From the NCBI GenBank assembly GCA_913046215.1, contig CAJWRJ010000004.1, positions 1 through 64,000 on the forward strand: a DNA stretch of 64,000 nt, read 5' to 3'. Origin of the DNA: an uncultured Legionellales bacterium (GTDB lineage: Bacteria > Pseudomonadota > Gammaproteobacteria > Eutrophobiales > Eutrophobiaceae). The stretch's first letter is position 1, and each line of letters opens with the position of its first letter. This document shows positions 8,943 to 19,281 of the stretch, piece after piece. The notes under the pieces were generated by a model that was not told the DNA's origin, did no database searches, and saw only the letters and a program-made list of their open reading frames with translations. The position numbers were made by a program, and so were the translations under genes.

Positions 8943-10622
8943 ATGACCAAAAAATTAAACAAGTTTAGCTCTCGAATAACTGAACCAAAATCGCAAGGCG
9001 CTTCTCAAGCAATGCTATATGGTACGGGCATGAAAGAAGAGGATATGTCTAAAGCGCAAGTGGGTATATCGAGTATCTGGTATGAAGGAAACACTTGTAA
9101 CATGCATCTTCTTGCACTAGCAGAAAAAGTTAAGGAAGGCGTTATAGATGCCGGTCTCGTTGGCATGAGATTTAATACTGTTGGTGTTAGTGATGGTATT
9201 TCAATGGGAACAGAGGGAATGAGTTTTTCCCTTCAATCACGCGACTTAATTGCAGACTCAATTGAAACTGTAATGTCTGCTCAGTGGTATGACGCTAACA
9301 TTTCCATTCCGGGGTGTGACAAAAATATGCCGGGTTGTTTAATAGCAATGGGAAGATTAAATCGTCCATCTCTGATGATATACGGGGGAACTATAAAACC
9401 AGGTTATTACGAGAATAATAAAATCGATATTATTTCCGCTTTTCAGAGCTACGGTGAATTTATTTCTGGAAATATAGATGATCAAAAAAGAAAGGAGATT
9501 ATAAAAAAATCTTGTCCGGGTGCTGGCGCGTGTGGTGGCATGTACACAGCAAATACTATGGCATCTGCTATCGAAGCAATGGGTATGTCGCTTCCATACA
9601 GCTCTTCCACTCCTGCAGTTGATGAAAAAAAATTAAACGAGTGCTTTGAAGCGGGAAAAGCTATTAAATATCTATTGAAAGAAGATATAAAACCAAGAGA
9701 AATCATGACCCGTGATGCATTTGAAAACGCTATGGTTCTAGTCACAGCGCTGGGGGGTTCAACTAATGCTGTCTTGCATTTATTAGCAATGGCACGTTCT
9801 GTTAATATTGATTTAACAATCGATGATTTTCAATCTGTCAGCAATCGTATTCCGTATCTTGCAGATTTAAAACCAAGTGGACAGTATGTTATGGAAGATC
9901 TTCATAAAATTGGTGGTACGCCAGCTGTCATGAAGTTCTTACTCGACAATGATTTATTGTATGGAGATTGTCTTACTGTAACGGGAAAAACAATAAAAGA
10001 AAATCTTCTGGATGTGCCAAAATTAAGTAATGACCAAAAAATAATTTCGCCACTTAACAAACCCCTTAAATCAAGTGGTCATATACGAATTCTAAAAGGA
10101 AACCTTGCGCCTGGTGGTTCGGTTGCAAAAATTACTGGTAAAGAAGGCGAAACTTTTTCCGGACCAGCAAAAGTTTATGATTCTGAAGAGGCCATGTTAA
10201 CTTCATTAGAAAACAAAGAAATAAAAAAAGGAGACGTTATTATAATTCGATATGAAGGGCCCAAAGGCGGTCCAGGAATGCCAGAAATGTTAACGCCAAC
10301 ATCCGCGATTATTGGTGCGGGTTTAGGTAATGATGTTGCTATGATAACTGATGGAAGGTTTTCTGGAGGTTCTCATGGATTCATTATTGGTCATGTAGTA
10401 CCCGAAGCTCAAGAAGGAGGACCGATTGCTTTTATTAAAAACGGAGACATTGTAACAATTGATGCTAAAGAAAATAAAATTGAATTTGAATTAAATAGTG
10501 AAGAATTCAACAACAGAAAAGCAAAATGGAAAATGCCTCCATATAAAGCTAATCGAGGAACACTTTATAAATATATTAAAAATGTAAAAACCGCATCTGA
10601 AGGGTGTGTGACAGATGAATAA
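8943..10622 (+). CDS. ilvD: Dihydroxy-acid dehydratase
   Basis: A 559-residue IlvD/Edd-family enzyme that dehydrates 2,3-dihydroxy-isovalerate and 2,3-dihydroxy-3-methylvalerate, the penultimate step to valine and isoleucine. Three conserved cysteines (C52, C125 in GCDKNMPGC, and C196 in GAGACGGMY) fit the cluster-binding set, which favours the [2Fe-2S] form. The C-terminal half carries GRFSGGSHG. Other ilv genes are not nearby. The stop abuts the stop of the convergent lytic transglycosylase with no gap. Confidence 0.95.
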   Translation: MTKKLNKFSSRITEPKSQGASQAMLYGTGMKEEDMSKAQVGISSIWYEGNTCNMHLLALAEKVKEGVIDAGLVGMRFNTVGVSDGISMGTEGMSFSLQSRDLIADSIETVMSAQWYDANISIPGCDKNMPGCLIAMGRLNRPSLMIYGGTIKPGYYENNKIDIISAFQSYGEFISGNIDDQKRKEIIKKSCPGAGACGGMYTANTMASAIEAMGMSLPYSSSTPAVDEKKLNECFEAGKAIKYLLKEDIKPREIMTRDAFENAMVLVTALGGSTNAVLHLLAMARSVNIDLTIDDFQSVSNRIPYLADLKPSGQYVMEDLHKIGGTPAVMKFLLDNDLLYGDCLTVTGKTIKENLLDVPKLSNDQKIISPLNKPLKSSGHIRILKGNLAPGGSVAKITGKEGETFSGPAKVYDSEEAMLTSLENKEIKKGDVIIIRYEGPKGGPGMPEMLTPTSAIIGAGLGNDVAMITDGRFSGGSHGFIIGHVVPEAQEGGPIAFIKNGDIVTIDAKENKIEFELNSEEFNNRKAKWKMPPYKANRGTLYKYIKNVKTASEGCVTDE

Positions 10623-11225
10623 TCAAGTCATCGTTCGCTGATACCTTTTATAATACTTCATAACCTTTTTTATATAATTTTTTGTTTCTTTATACGGTGG
10701 AACTTTATTCTGGTATTTTTTAACAGCATTCTCGCCTGCATTGTATGCTGCTAATGCTAATTTTATATCATTATTAAACATGTTTAATAAGTCACTAAAA
10801 TAACGTGAGCCTCCATTAATGTTTTGTTTTACATTGCGGCGATTGATTACACCATAACGTTTTCCGGTCTCAGGCATTAGTTGCATTAGACCAACTGCAC
10901 CAGCAGTTGATACTGCATTTGGGTCATACCATGACTCAACAGTAATTATCGCATGTAATAATGCATGAGAAAGATTATAAGTCTTTGCCACACTCCTAAT
11001 CATTGCATCGTATTTTTTTTGATGGCCTAGCCAATCAAAATTCTCTGGTTTTTTTTGTTCCACCCAACCTTTCCAAGTCCTTACTAATTTTTTATACCCT
11101 TTATGCTCAGGTTTATCAGTAAAAATGATACGTCCATCTTTATCTATATATCGATAGACATCAGCATTTATTGAAAATATAGATAGAAATAGTGAAAAAA
11201 ATAATATGGCTTTTGTATATGACAT
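10623..11225 (-). CDS. Lytic transglycosylase (SLT domain) with N-terminal DUF4124
   Basis: A 200-residue exported protein. After a signal peptide (about 1-21) comes a short DUF4124-type segment (VYRYIDKDGRIIFTDKP), then a C-terminal SLT/goose-lysozyme domain with catalytic Glu97 in VESWYDPNA, GAVGLMQLMP (109-118) and LALAAYNAG. It should cleave murein between MurNAc and GlcNAc in the periplasm, forming 1,6-anhydro ends. It lies 12 bp downstream of pgpA on the same strand. Confidence 0.9.
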   Translation of the reverse strand: MSYTKAILFFSLFLSIFSINADVYRYIDKDGRIIFTDKPEHKGYKKLVRTWKGWVEQKKPENFDWLGHQKKYDAMIRSVAKTYNLSHALLHAIITVESWYDPNAVSTAGAVGLMQLMPETGKRYGVINRRNVKQNINGGSRYFSDLLNMFNNDIKLALAAYNAGENAVKKYQNKVPPYKETKNYIKKVMKYYKRYQRTMT

Positions 11226-11237
11226 TTTATTCAGCTT

Positions 11238-11735
11238 CTAAATAAATTCTATTAAGTTGATAATTACATGAATAACTATTAATGAAAAAATTCCGGCAAC
11301 AAAATCATCCAGCATTGTACCTAAACCATTTTGAATTTTTCTATCAACAAGCGATATAGGCCAAGGCTTTATAATATCGAAAGCCCTGAAAAGTACGAAA
11401 CCTAACAATATCCATATCCAATCTCTAGGAACCATAACCATGGTAACTAAATAACCAACGATTTCGTCCCAAACTATCGAAGGGTGATCATGATTATCTA
11501 AATACTTTCCAGTATAATCACAACAAAAAATACCAAAGATAAAAAAAGAGATAATAATTGCAAAATAAAGGATCAAATTATTGGAAGGCAAGAGAATATA
11601 TATCAATACACCAACAAGTGTTCCCATGGTTCCAGGCGCCTTTGTCAAAAGACCAGTACCAAAACCCAATGCAAAAAAATGTAGAGGGTTTTTCAAAGTT
11701 TTTACAGAAACTTGTATTTTTTTATATTTACCCAT
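11238..11735 (-). CDS. pgpA: Phosphatidylglycerophosphatase A
   Basis: A 165-residue inner-membrane enzyme that dephosphorylates phosphatidylglycerol phosphate to phosphatidylglycerol. The family signature GFGTGLLTKAPGTMGTL is at residues 24-40, and the acidic cluster around YLDNHDHPSIVWDEIVGY is followed by DDFVAGI. Four hydrophobic segments are visible. The usual neighbour thiL is absent; here the gene is followed by a lytic transglycosylase, and the pair looks like a small envelope operon. Confidence 0.94.
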   Translation of the reverse strand: MGKYKKIQVSVKTLKNPLHFFALGFGTGLLTKAPGTMGTLVGVLIYILLPSNNLILYFAIIISFFIFGIFCCDYTGKYLDNHDHPSIVWDEIVGYLVTMVMVPRDWIWILLGFVLFRAFDIIKPWPISLVDRKIQNGLGTMLDDFVAGIFSLIVIHVIINLIEFI

Positions 11736-11860
11736 AAATTGATAAAGAAATTAGACTGTTTATATAAAATATTATAATTTATTAATTTACTCATGGATAG
11801 AATTAGGTATACGATTATAAAAATTAACTTAAAACTCATAAAAACTATAAGGAAAAATAA

Positions 11861-12685
11861 ATGAATTTCTTACGTATGCAAATCTTTTCTCTCATTGCTT
11901 TTTCAGCATTAATCACGAATAGCTATGCAATGGATAATAGTACTGAAATATTAATCAATGAAGCTATAGAAGGTGAACACAGAACAAAAGAAAATAAAGC
12001 ACGAGATATCTATCGTCACCCAAAAGAAACATTGTTATTTTTTGGTATTGAATTACACATGTCAGTACTTGAAATATTGCCTGGTCGTGGTTGGTATACT
12101 GAGATACTTGCACCTGTACTTAAAAGTAGTGGGCAATTAACAATTGCTGGTTTTGGAGAGAATCATCCCAATGACTATCTTCGTAAATCTCATACTAAAC
12201 TTATGGAGCATCTTGGTAAAAACACTGAGGTCTACAAGAAAGTGAATTTCATTATTTTTAATAATGAGAACTCATTCCTCAAAGAAATTGATTCGAATTC
12301 ACAAGATATGATCTTAACTTTTAGAAACAATCATAACTGGATAAGAAGTGGTAATACTAAAAATATCTATCAAGCATTTCATCGTGTTCTAAAAAAAGGA
12401 GGTATCCTAGGTGTGGTACAACATCGAGGAGAAAAAGATGATAACCCGGATGAAAGCGCAAAAAACGGCTATGTGTCAGAAAAGTTTATAATCAATATAG
12501 CCGAAAAATATGGGTTTGAACTCATAGAAAAATCTGAAATTAATGCAAATAAAAAAGATACAAAAAATCATCCGAAGGGTGTCTGGACATTACCACCTAC
12601 ACTTCGTCTAGGTGAAACTGATAAGGATAAGTATATCGAAATCGGTGAGAGTGACCGTATGACATTGAAATTTATTAAATTATGA
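11861..12685 (+). CDS. Class I SAM methyltransferase-like protein with a signal peptide (COG4798 type)
   Basis: A 274-residue protein with a Rossmann methyltransferase fold: motif I variant VLEILPGRGWYTEIL (69-83) and a later MILTFRNNHNW strand. It resembles the predicted methyltransferases of COG4798, many of which also carry an export signal. The first 23 residues form a clear signal peptide ending SYA-MD. Export is odd because S-adenosylmethionine is cytoplasmic, so the substrate and even activity are unknown. Its stop overlaps the next gene by 4 bp (ATGA). Confidence 0.78.
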   Translation: MNFLRMQIFSLIAFSALITNSYAMDNSTEILINEAIEGEHRTKENKARDIYRHPKETLLFFGIELHMSVLEILPGRGWYTEILAPVLKSSGQLTIAGFGENHPNDYLRKSHTKLMEHLGKNTEVYKKVNFIIFNNENSFLKEIDSNSQDMILTFRNNHNWIRSGNTKNIYQAFHRVLKKGGILGVVQHRGEKDDNPDESAKNGYVSEKFIINIAEKYGFELIEKSEINANKKDTKNHPKGVWTLPPTLRLGETDKDKYIEIGESDRMTLKFIKL

Positions 12686-13002
12686 TAAAAAAAATAATCA
12701 ATATCCTACTCTTGAATATATTAAGTTTTCTATATGTTAATGGATATGCAGAAATAACGATAAAGGACTGCAACAAACATAAAATTAGCGTGCTAGAGAA
12801 CATAAATACTGAAACTCAAATGAATGAAAAGGAAATTTCGCTTTTGAGTAAAATTATAATGGATTCGTGTATAAATAATATTATCAACACCAATAACAAC
12901 ATTATAAATATAGAAGATGATAAGGATTGGTTTACAGAAAAAATTCTATCTGGTAATAAGAGTAAGAAAGACGGAAATAAAAGATTAAAAAATCTAAAAT
13001 AA
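12682..13002 (+). CDS. Small exported protein of unknown function
   Basis: A 106-residue protein not recognised as any family. Residues 1-23 look like a signal peptide ending NGYA. The mature part is rich in Asn, Ile and Lys, has two cysteines (in KDCNKH and DSCIN) that could form one disulfide, and ends in a lysine-rich tail. It overlaps the methyltransferase-like gene by 4 bp and is followed by DUF485 after only 3 bp, so it is surely translated within this operon. Confidence 0.65.
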   Translation: MIKKIINILLLNILSFLYVNGYAEITIKDCNKHKISVLENINTETQMNEKEISLLSKIIMDSCINNIINTNNNIINIEDDKDWFTEKILSGNKSKKDGNKRLKNLK

Positions 13003-13005
13003 ACG

Positions 13006-13314
13006 ATGCAAGAAGTATACAATCAAGTAAAGAAACAACCTGATTTTCAGAAGCTCGTGAAACTACGTAAAAAAGTTAGCTTGACGCTTACTTCGATTGT
13101 AATTTTATCCTATTTTTCATTTATTCTGATTATTGCCTTTTACCCAGATATATTCTCTCAAAAAATATCTCCAGATAATGCAACAACACTTGGAATTTTT
13201 GTAGGTTTACTTATAATTTTATTGAGTATTTTTCTAACTGGTATATATATTTATATAGCTAATAAAAAATTCGATGTTATAAATAATAAAATTATAAAAA
13301 AATTAGAACAATAA
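13006..13314 (+). CDS. DUF485 membrane protein (YjcH-like partner of ActP)
   Basis: A 102-residue protein with two membrane helices (about 28-50 and 62-85) and a short N-terminal segment [12 protein letters not shown] typical of DUF485. The E. coli homologue YjcH lies between acs and actP. Here it directly precedes actP by 13 bp, supporting a role as accessory subunit or assembly factor of the acetate symporter. Confidence 0.9.
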   Translation: MQEVYNQVKKQPDFQKLVKLRKKVSLTLTSIVILSYFSFILIIAFYPDIFSQKISPDNATTLGIFVGLLIILLSIFLTGIYIYIANKKFDVINNKIIKKLEQ

Positions 13315-13327
13315 CCTTAGTTTTAAA

Positions 13328-14977
13328 ATGTACACGCGATTTTTCTTAATTCTTTCTCTTTTTACTACATTTAGTATTTATGCTGGTAATAACCAGCATG
13401 CAAACACAAACAATATAAATATCACTGCCGTGATTATGTTTCTTATTTTTATATCAATAACTCTTGCTATTACTTATTGGGCAGCAAAAAAGACACGATC
13501 TGCAAGTGATTTCTATACAGCTGGCGGAAGCATTAGTGGTTTTCAAAATGGTCTGGCAATAGCTGGTGATTATATGTCAGCAGCATCTTTCTTAGGTATT
13601 TCAGGATTAGTTTTTGCAAGTGGGTTTGATGGATTAATTTATTCAATTGGTTTTTTAGTCGGTTGGCCTGTTATTTTATTTTTATTAGCTGAGCGATTGA
13701 GAAATCTTGGCAAATATACATTTACAGACGCAGTATCATTTCGCTTAAAAAACTTACCAATACGTTCGTTAGCTGCTTGCGGAACACTTGCAGTTGTAAT
13801 CTTGTATTTAATTGCTCAAATGGTTGGAGCTGGTAAATTAATACAAATTTTATTTGGTCTGCCATACTCTATGGCTGTCTCTATTGTCGGATTATTAATG
13901 ATTTGTTATGTCACATTCGGAGGTATGTTAGCAACCACTTGGGTTCAAACAATCAAAGCAATATTATTGTTATTTGGTGCAACTATTTTAGCTCTTGCAG
14001 TTTTAAATGAATTTGATTTTTCTTTTAATTTATTATTTAAAGAAGCAATCTCAAGTCACCATTTAGGAGAATCAATTATGTCGCCTGGTGGTTTGATAAG
14101 TGATCCAGTGTCGGCTATATCGCTAGGGCTAGCGCTAATGTTTGGTACAGCTGGTTTACCGCACATCTTAATGCGTTTTTTTACGGTAAAAAATGCTAAG
14201 CAAGCACGAAGTTCTGTATTTTATGCAACAAGTTTTATTGGTTATTTCTATATTCTCACATTCGTCATTGGGTTTGGTGCAATTGTGCTACTTACAAATA
14301 ATAGCTCTTTTCTTGATGATGTTGGAAATATACTTGGAGGCAATAATATGGCTGCTGTCCACCTCTCAAAAGCAGTTGGAGGCGACATATTTCTTGGTTT
14401 TATTTCTGCAGTAGCATTCGCAACAATATTAGCAGTAGTATCCGGATTGACTCTAGCAGGTGCCTCTGCTATTTCACACGATCTTTATGCTAGTCTTTTT
14501 TGTAGCGGCAAGGCGCAAGAGAAAAAAGAGGTGATGGTTTCAAAAATCAGTACTGTAATACTAGGTTTAGCAGCTATTCTTTTGGGCATATTATTTGAAA
14601 AACAAAATGTCGCCTATATGGTAGGGCTCGCTTTTGCAATCGCAGCAAGTGTTAATTTTCCAATACTATTTTTTTCTATGTACTGGTCAAAGCTTACAAC
14701 AAAAGGTGCTTTTTTTGGTGGTGCGGCTGGATTAATAACTGCGATATTATGTGTTTTATTTGGGCCTATTGTTTGGGTTGATATTCTTGGGAATGCAAAT
14801 GCAATTTTTCCCTACAAGTATCCAGCATTATTTTCTATGAGTATTGCATTTATCGCTATAATAATAGTTTCATATTTAGATAAAAGTGAACAAGCAAAAA
14901 AAGAAATTAAGGCTTTTGATAACCAATTTGTTCGTGCACAAACAGGAATTGGCGCCGACGGGCCAGTTGAACACTAA
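13328..14977 (+). CDS. actP: Cation/acetate symporter, sodium:solute symporter family
   Basis: A 549-residue inner-membrane permease with an N-terminal signal-like segment followed by about 13 membrane helices. Family features include the [20 protein letters not shown] stretch in the first third and the [16 protein letters not shown] segment in the middle, both typical of ActP. It should import acetate and perhaps other short monocarboxylates with Na+. The DUF485 gene just upstream strengthens the call. Acetate uptake fits the isocitrate lyase gene at 4.6 kb. Confidence 0.92.
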   Translation: MYTRFFLILSLFTTFSIYAGNNQHANTNNINITAVIMFLIFISITLAITYWAAKKTRSASDFYTAGGSISGFQNGLAIAGDYMSAASFLGISGLVFASGFDGLIYSIGFLVGWPVILFLLAERLRNLGKYTFTDAVSFRLKNLPIRSLAACGTLAVVILYLIAQMVGAGKLIQILFGLPYSMAVSIVGLLMICYVTFGGMLATTWVQTIKAILLLFGATILALAVLNEFDFSFNLLFKEAISSHHLGESIMSPGGLISDPVSAISLGLALMFGTAGLPHILMRFFTVKNAKQARSSVFYATSFIGYFYILTFVIGFGAIVLLTNNSSFLDDVGNILGGNNMAAVHLSKAVGGDIFLGFISAVAFATILAVVSGLTLAGASAISHDLYASLFCSGKAQEKKEVMVSKISTVILGLAAILLGILFEKQNVAYMVGLAFAIAASVNFPILFFSMYWSKLTTKGAFFGGAAGLITAILCVLFGPIVWVDILGNANAIFPYKYPALFSMSIAFIAIIIVSYLDKSEQAKKEIKAFDNQFVRAQTGIGADGPVEH

Positions 14978-15009
14978 ATTGTAAGTATTTATTTTAAAAG
15001 GTATGGATT

Positions 15010-15765
15010 ATGAAAGAAAAAAATAATTTTGCTGAGCGTATACGCACAAATGAACTTCTGATAGGTACATTAGTTAGCTTACCGTCACCTGAAGTTTGTG
15101 AATTACTTGCTAATATCGGCTATGACTGGTTATTTATAGATGCGGAGCATGGTGCATTTAATCCACAACAAGCACAAACAATGTTACAAGCAGCCTCGCC
15201 TATACCATGTTTAATACGAGTGCCATCTGATGAGACAGTCTGGATAAAAAAAGCACTCGATATCGGAGCAGAAGGTGTAATTGTTCCTCAAGTACATAAT
15301 GAGGTGCAAGCTAAGAGAATTATTGCTGATTGTAAATATTCTCCAGTTGGCGAGAGGGGAATTGGTATTGGACGTGCACATAAATATGGGATTGAATTTG
15401 AACGCTATCTAAAAAATGCAAACACTGAAACTGCAATTATATTACAAGCTGAAAGTAGCGAAGCAGCTAAAAATATCGAAAAGATAGTTGCAGTAGAGGG
15501 AGTTGATGCGATTTTGATAGGGCCTTATGATCTATCTGCTAGCTTAGGCAAACCTGGGGAAATAAATCATCCTGTGGTTCAATCTGCTATAGAAAGAATT
15601 ATTGATGCTTGCCAAGCAGCAACAATAAGTATGGGTATATTTGGTATTAATGCTGAAGCCGTATTACCTTATAAAGAAAAAGGATTTAATTTATTAGCGG
15701 TTGGTATTGATACGGCATTTCTAATTAGCTCTGCTAAAGATACACTCATTAAGATGAAAGACTAA
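15010..15765 (+). CDS. HpcH/HpaI-family 2-oxo-acid aldolase
   Basis: A 251-residue class II (metal-dependent) aldolase. FIDAEHGAF (42-50) contains the expected catalytic histidine, LIRVPS carries the pyruvate-binding arginine, and GVDAILIGPYDLSAS supplies the metal-site Asp region. Family members cleave 4-hydroxy-2-oxo acids to pyruvate and an aldehyde; the specific substrate cannot be told, and no aromatic-degradation genes are nearby. It follows actP by 32 bp and its 3' end overlaps the photolyase gene by 4 bp, tail to tail. Confidence 0.88.
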   Translation: MKEKNNFAERIRTNELLIGTLVSLPSPEVCELLANIGYDWLFIDAEHGAFNPQQAQTMLQAASPIPCLIRVPSDETVWIKKALDIGAEGVIVPQVHNEVQAKRIIADCKYSPVGERGIGIGRAHKYGIEFERYLKNANTETAIILQAESSEAAKNIEKIVAVEGVDAILIGPYDLSASLGKPGEINHPVVQSAIERIIDACQAATISMGIFGINAEAVLPYKEKGFNLLAVGIDTAFLISSAKDTLIKMKD

Positions 15766-17303
15766 TATAATTCAATATTACTAAATATCTTTTTTGAACG
15801 TTCAATTATTTCATTTTGTATATTCTTTTCTTTGTTATCCCAATTTTTAACCTGCATGCTTAGTCTTGGATTATTTTTTAACAAGTTTTTGTTTTTGTAA
15901 ACGAAATGCCAGTAAAGAGTTGTAAAAGGACATGCTTTATCTCCTATCGCACTTTTTGCATCATAGTGACAACCTTTGCAATAGTTAGACATGCGATTTA
16001 TATATGCCCCACTCGCTATGTATGGTTTAGAGCCCACGATACCACCATCAGCATATTGACTCATTCCAATAGTATTCGGTACTTCAACCCATGCAACTGC
16101 ATCAACAAACATAGACAAATACCATTCATGAATTTCAGATGGTTTTACTCCATACAATAAAGAAAAAAGTCCAGTGACCATGAGCCTTTGAATATGATGA
16201 CCATAACCATATTCAATAACTTGATTTATTGACTCACTCATGCATTGCATTTTTGTTTTACCAGTCCAATAGAAATCTGGCAATGTGCGTTTTGCCTTTA
16301 AATTATTTCTGCTCATCCAAATATCAGAATGAAGCCAGTAGAGGCCGTGAATATATTCTCTCCAACCAATAATTTGACGAATAAATCCCTCTGCAGCATT
16401 AAGAGGAATCTTCTTTTTATGATAGGCTTGCTCGACTGCTTTTATAACTTCTTCTGGATTGAGGAGTTTAAGATTCAAAGAAGATGATATGAGTGAATGA
16501 TATAACCAAGGTTTTCCCGTCCACATAGCATCCTGGTAGTCGCCATATAAATTCAAACGATACTTGATGAAATCTTGCAAAACTTTAAGTGCTTGTTCTC
16601 TAGTAACAGCCCAATAAAATTTTGATGCATGGCCCGGTAAATTAGGTAATTTTTTCTCTATATCCGATATTACTTTTTTTGTAATTTTATCAGGCTTAAA
16701 CTTAAGAGGCTCTCTTGTTAATTGGGGACCAGACTTATTGAAGGACTTTCGATTAGAAAGATCAAAATTCCACTTACCTCCAATAGGCTTACCATTATCT
16801 TCAAGTAAAACTTTTCTGGACTTTCTTATATAACGATACCAATACTCCATTCTTGGTTGTTTATATTTTTTTATCCAATCATTAAATTCATTTTTTCTTG
16901 CTATAAAATTTATTTCTTCTAACCAATTAATTTTTTTTTCTTTTTTTTTAAAAAAATTATTTAATAATTCATAAACTCTAAAATCTCCAGGAATTACACA
17001 TGTAAAATACTCTATGTCGTAATTGACCATAGTTTCTTCAAGAGCTGCAATAAAATCTTTCCTACCATCATTAATTTCTATATATTCTACTGTTATTTTT
17101 TTTTGTCTAAGTTCTTCGCAGAAATGGCGCATTGCAGAGAAGAAAATCGCTGTTCTTTGCATGCTAGATTGAGGTTTTAATGACTCAGACATGACTTCAC
17201 CCATCCAAACTATGTCGCTTTTTGAATCAAAGTGAGACCAAATTAGACTATTATGACTAAGTTGATCTCCAAGAACGATGCAGAGACTCCTAATCTTATT
17301 CAT
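15762..17303 (-). CDS. Iron-sulfur bacterial cryptochrome/photolyase (PhrB-like, FeS-BCP)
   Basis: A 513-residue photolyase-related protein (COG3046). Four cysteines at 354, 442, 445 and 458 match the [4Fe-4S] ligands of Agrobacterium PhrB (350, 438, 441, 454), each offset by four. PhrB repairs (6-4) photoproducts using FAD and a lumazine antenna. The N-terminal Rossmann part (residues 5-13, LCIVLGDQL) and the FAD-site tract around [16 protein letters not shown] are present. It is the last gene of a ten-gene operon, overlapping DUF2256 by 8 bp (ATGAATAA). Confidence 0.93.
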   Translation of the reverse strand: MNKIRSLCIVLGDQLSHNSLIWSHFDSKSDIVWMGEVMSESLKPQSSMQRTAIFFSAMRHFCEELRQKKITVEYIEINDGRKDFIAALEETMVNYDIEYFTCVIPGDFRVYELLNNFFKKKEKKINWLEEINFIARKNEFNDWIKKYKQPRMEYWYRYIRKSRKVLLEDNGKPIGGKWNFDLSNRKSFNKSGPQLTREPLKFKPDKITKKVISDIEKKLPNLPGHASKFYWAVTREQALKVLQDFIKYRLNLYGDYQDAMWTGKPWLYHSLISSSLNLKLLNPEEVIKAVEQAYHKKKIPLNAAEGFIRQIIGWREYIHGLYWLHSDIWMSRNNLKAKRTLPDFYWTGKTKMQCMSESINQVIEYGYGHHIQRLMVTGLFSLLYGVKPSEIHEWYLSMFVDAVAWVEVPNTIGMSQYADGGIVGSKPYIASGAYINRMSNYCKGCHYDAKSAIGDKACPFTTLYWHFVYKNKNLLKNNPRLSMQVKNWDNKEKNIQNEIIERSKKIFSNIELY

Positions 17304-17445
17304 TAATTATCTCGCCATATTTTTTTCGACATCTTTTTGAACAATAGATTACATGGTCCCAATCTCTTTCCCATTTTTTTCTCCATAAAAAAAATTTATT
17401 GCATACGGGACATATTTTTTTTGGAAGATTTTGTTTTTTTTGCAT
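17296..17445 (-). CDS. DUF2256 zinc-ribbon-like small protein
   Basis: A 49-codon gene starting ATG at 17445, short enough to escape usual ORF cut-offs. Its product begins [19 protein letters not shown] and carries two CxxC/CxxxC pairs (C12, C15 and YCSKRC near residues 35-39) plus the [10 protein letters not shown] tract, the pattern of DUF2256. This family is repeatedly found next to FeS-type photolyases. Its stop overlaps the photolyase start by 8 bp, so the two are translationally coupled. A metal-binding role is inferred from the four cysteines. Confidence 0.9.
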   Translation of the reverse strand: MQKKQNLPKKICPVCNKFFLWRKKWERDWDHVIYCSKRCRKKYGEIINE

Positions 17446-17461
17446 TTAAATTTATATTCCT

Positions 17462-18502
17462 TTATTGGTCCTGCTTGCTAAACAAGTAATGACTAACCCA
17501 CCATTGATTGCCATTATCAAAACCGAATAATTCAGCACACGCCATAAAGAAAATACGCCATCTATTCCACCATATTCTGATATTTTGTTCTCCGTATGTA
17601 TCTTTAATTATAGGTAAGATGATTTCTTTTTTTGAATCCATATTATAAAGCCACTCATTTGAAGTTTTTTGGTAATGAGTTCCTGACCAACGCCAATGAT
17701 TATCTAGCTTAAGTTTTTCCTGAAAATAATAAGGAAGATTATCAGATGGCATTATCCCTGCTGTAAAAAAATATTGGCTCATCCAATCAGAATCATCATC
17801 AATAATAAACTCATAGGGTGTAAGTCGATGACAAAAAATATGCTTGAAAAATTTTCCTTCTTGATTTAACCAGCTATGAATTTTTTTATACAACAACTGA
17901 TAATTTCTCATATGCTCAAACATTTCTACTGATACAATGCGATCATATTTTTTATTAGTTTCAAATTTATTCATATCGACTGTTTCGATTTCTATATTAT
18001 TCAAATTTCTTTTTTTTGCCTGCGATATAATATAGTCTCTTTGACTAGCAGAATTTGAAATTCCTAAAATTTTTGAATTAGGATAGTGGCTAGCAATCCA
18101 CAAAGTTAGAGAACCCCAACCGCAACCAAGCTCTAGAACTTCCATTCCATTCTGGAGATCTGCGTGTTGACAAGTAATTGAAAGTGCTAGACTTTCTGCT
18201 TCATCAAGATTGTTTACTTCTTCGTTCCAGTAACATGAACTATATTTTAAATTGTTCCCTAAAACTTCTTTAAAGAATGTGGTGGGTACCTCATAGTGTT
18301 GCTGGTTTGCTATCGCGGGTAAGGGAGCAATTTCTGATGACTGCATCATTTTAACAAAACTTTTTTGTATATATGCGGCCTGTTCTGGATCACTTATACA
18401 TATTTCTTTAAGTCGCTGGTTAAGAAAAATACGTACCCCTTTTCTAACAAGATAATCGGGAAGTATTCCAAGTTCAGCAAATTTTATAGCAAGCTTTCTC
18501 AT
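17462..18502 (-). CDS. Cyclopropane-fatty-acid-synthase-like SAM methyltransferase (second paralogue)
   Basis: A 346-residue COG2230 methyltransferase. The SAM motif LELGCGWG is at 123-130 and VSVEMFEH follows. Near residue 86 it reads KYSSCYW, where E. coli Cfa has QYSCAYW, so the bicarbonate-site cysteine is shifted by one position. It lacks the long N-terminal domain of true Cfa. It probably methylates an unsaturated acyl chain of a phospholipid; whether it makes a ring or a branch is unknown. Its start overlaps the DUF1295 stop by 4 bp. Confidence 0.85.
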   Translation of the reverse strand: MRKLAIKFAELGILPDYLVRKGVRIFLNQRLKEICISDPEQAAYIQKSFVKMMQSSEIAPLPAIANQQHYEVPTTFFKEVLGNNLKYSSCYWNEEVNNLDEAESLALSITCQHADLQNGMEVLELGCGWGSLTLWIASHYPNSKILGISNSASQRDYIISQAKKRNLNNIEIETVDMNKFETNKKYDRIVSVEMFEHMRNYQLLYKKIHSWLNQEGKFFKHIFCHRLTPYEFIIDDDSDWMSQYFFTAGIMPSDNLPYYFQEKLKLDNHWRWSGTHYQKTSNEWLYNMDSKKEIILPIIKDTYGEQNIRIWWNRWRIFFMACAELFGFDNGNQWWVSHYLFSKQDQ

Positions 18503-19281
18503 AAACTAGGTTTCTTAGGAGGGAGTAATAAAAAAGCACTAGTTGTGCGCTGATATTCTTTGTAGGAATCTCCTTTTGTTCTAATGGCATTCTGCTCTGT
18601 ATAAGGTATACCAGTAATTTTGACCAAGAAAATTAAAACGATGAACATTATTAACCAAGATAGCCACCACAAAGATGAGCCCATGCTTAAAAAAATATAT
18701 GACCACCAGTGAAGCCATTCAAAAAAATAATTTGGATGTCTTGAATAATACCATAAGCCAGTATTACAGACCTTAGAGCTATCATTTGATTTACGAAATT
18801 TGGTAAGTTGTCTATCAGAAAAGTATTCTCCTGTAATTGAAATGCACCATACAATTATCGCGATATAATCTGTTATCTGTAAATTAATATTTTTATTACT
18901 AACTACTGCTAGAATAGTTAATGCAAATAAAACTGCCCAAGTAGCCTGAAGCTGAAAAAATATAAACATAACTAATTGAGCATACTTACCACAATATTGT
19001 TTCATATAATGATATCGCCTATCCTCATTTTCTTTTAAAACACGTTTTAATAGAAAATATGCTAGACGAAATCCCCAAAACCCAATCATGATCGCAGCAA
19101 TATAGTTTCTTAAAATAAATATTTCGGTATTCATGTAAACAAAATAAATACCAATCAAAGCAGTGCAAAACGCCCAGCTGACATCAACAAACCCAGCATT
19201 ATCAGTCTTATACTGAATTGCCCATACAACAAACATAACTAATGAAGCAAAAATTAGAGAATTGGTTATTTGAATTAACAT
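18499..19281 (-). CDS. DUF1295 membrane protein (steroid-reductase/ICMT-like fold)
   Basis: A 260-residue protein with about six to seven hydrophobic segments. The C-terminal motif LWYYSRHPNYFFEWLHWW is the NADPH/cofactor-binding signature of the DUF1295/3-oxo-5-alpha-steroid 4-dehydrogenase group and related methyltransferases. It likely reduces or modifies a lipid acyl intermediate in the membrane. It overlaps the genes on both sides (4 bp with the CFA-like gene, 7 bp with DUF2878), showing tight operon structure. Confidence 0.85.
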   Translation of the reverse strand: MLIQITNSLIFASLVMFVVWAIQYKTDNAGFVDVSWAFCTALIGIYFVYMNTEIFILRNYIAAIMIGFWGFRLAYFLLKRVLKENEDRRYHYMKQYCGKYAQLVMFIFFQLQATWAVLFALTILAVVSNKNINLQITDYIAIIVWCISITGEYFSDRQLTKFRKSNDSSKVCNTGLWYYSRHPNYFFEWLHWWSYIFLSMGSSLWWLSWLIMFIVLIFLVKITGIPYTEQNAIRTKGDSYKEYQRTTSAFLLLPPKKPSL

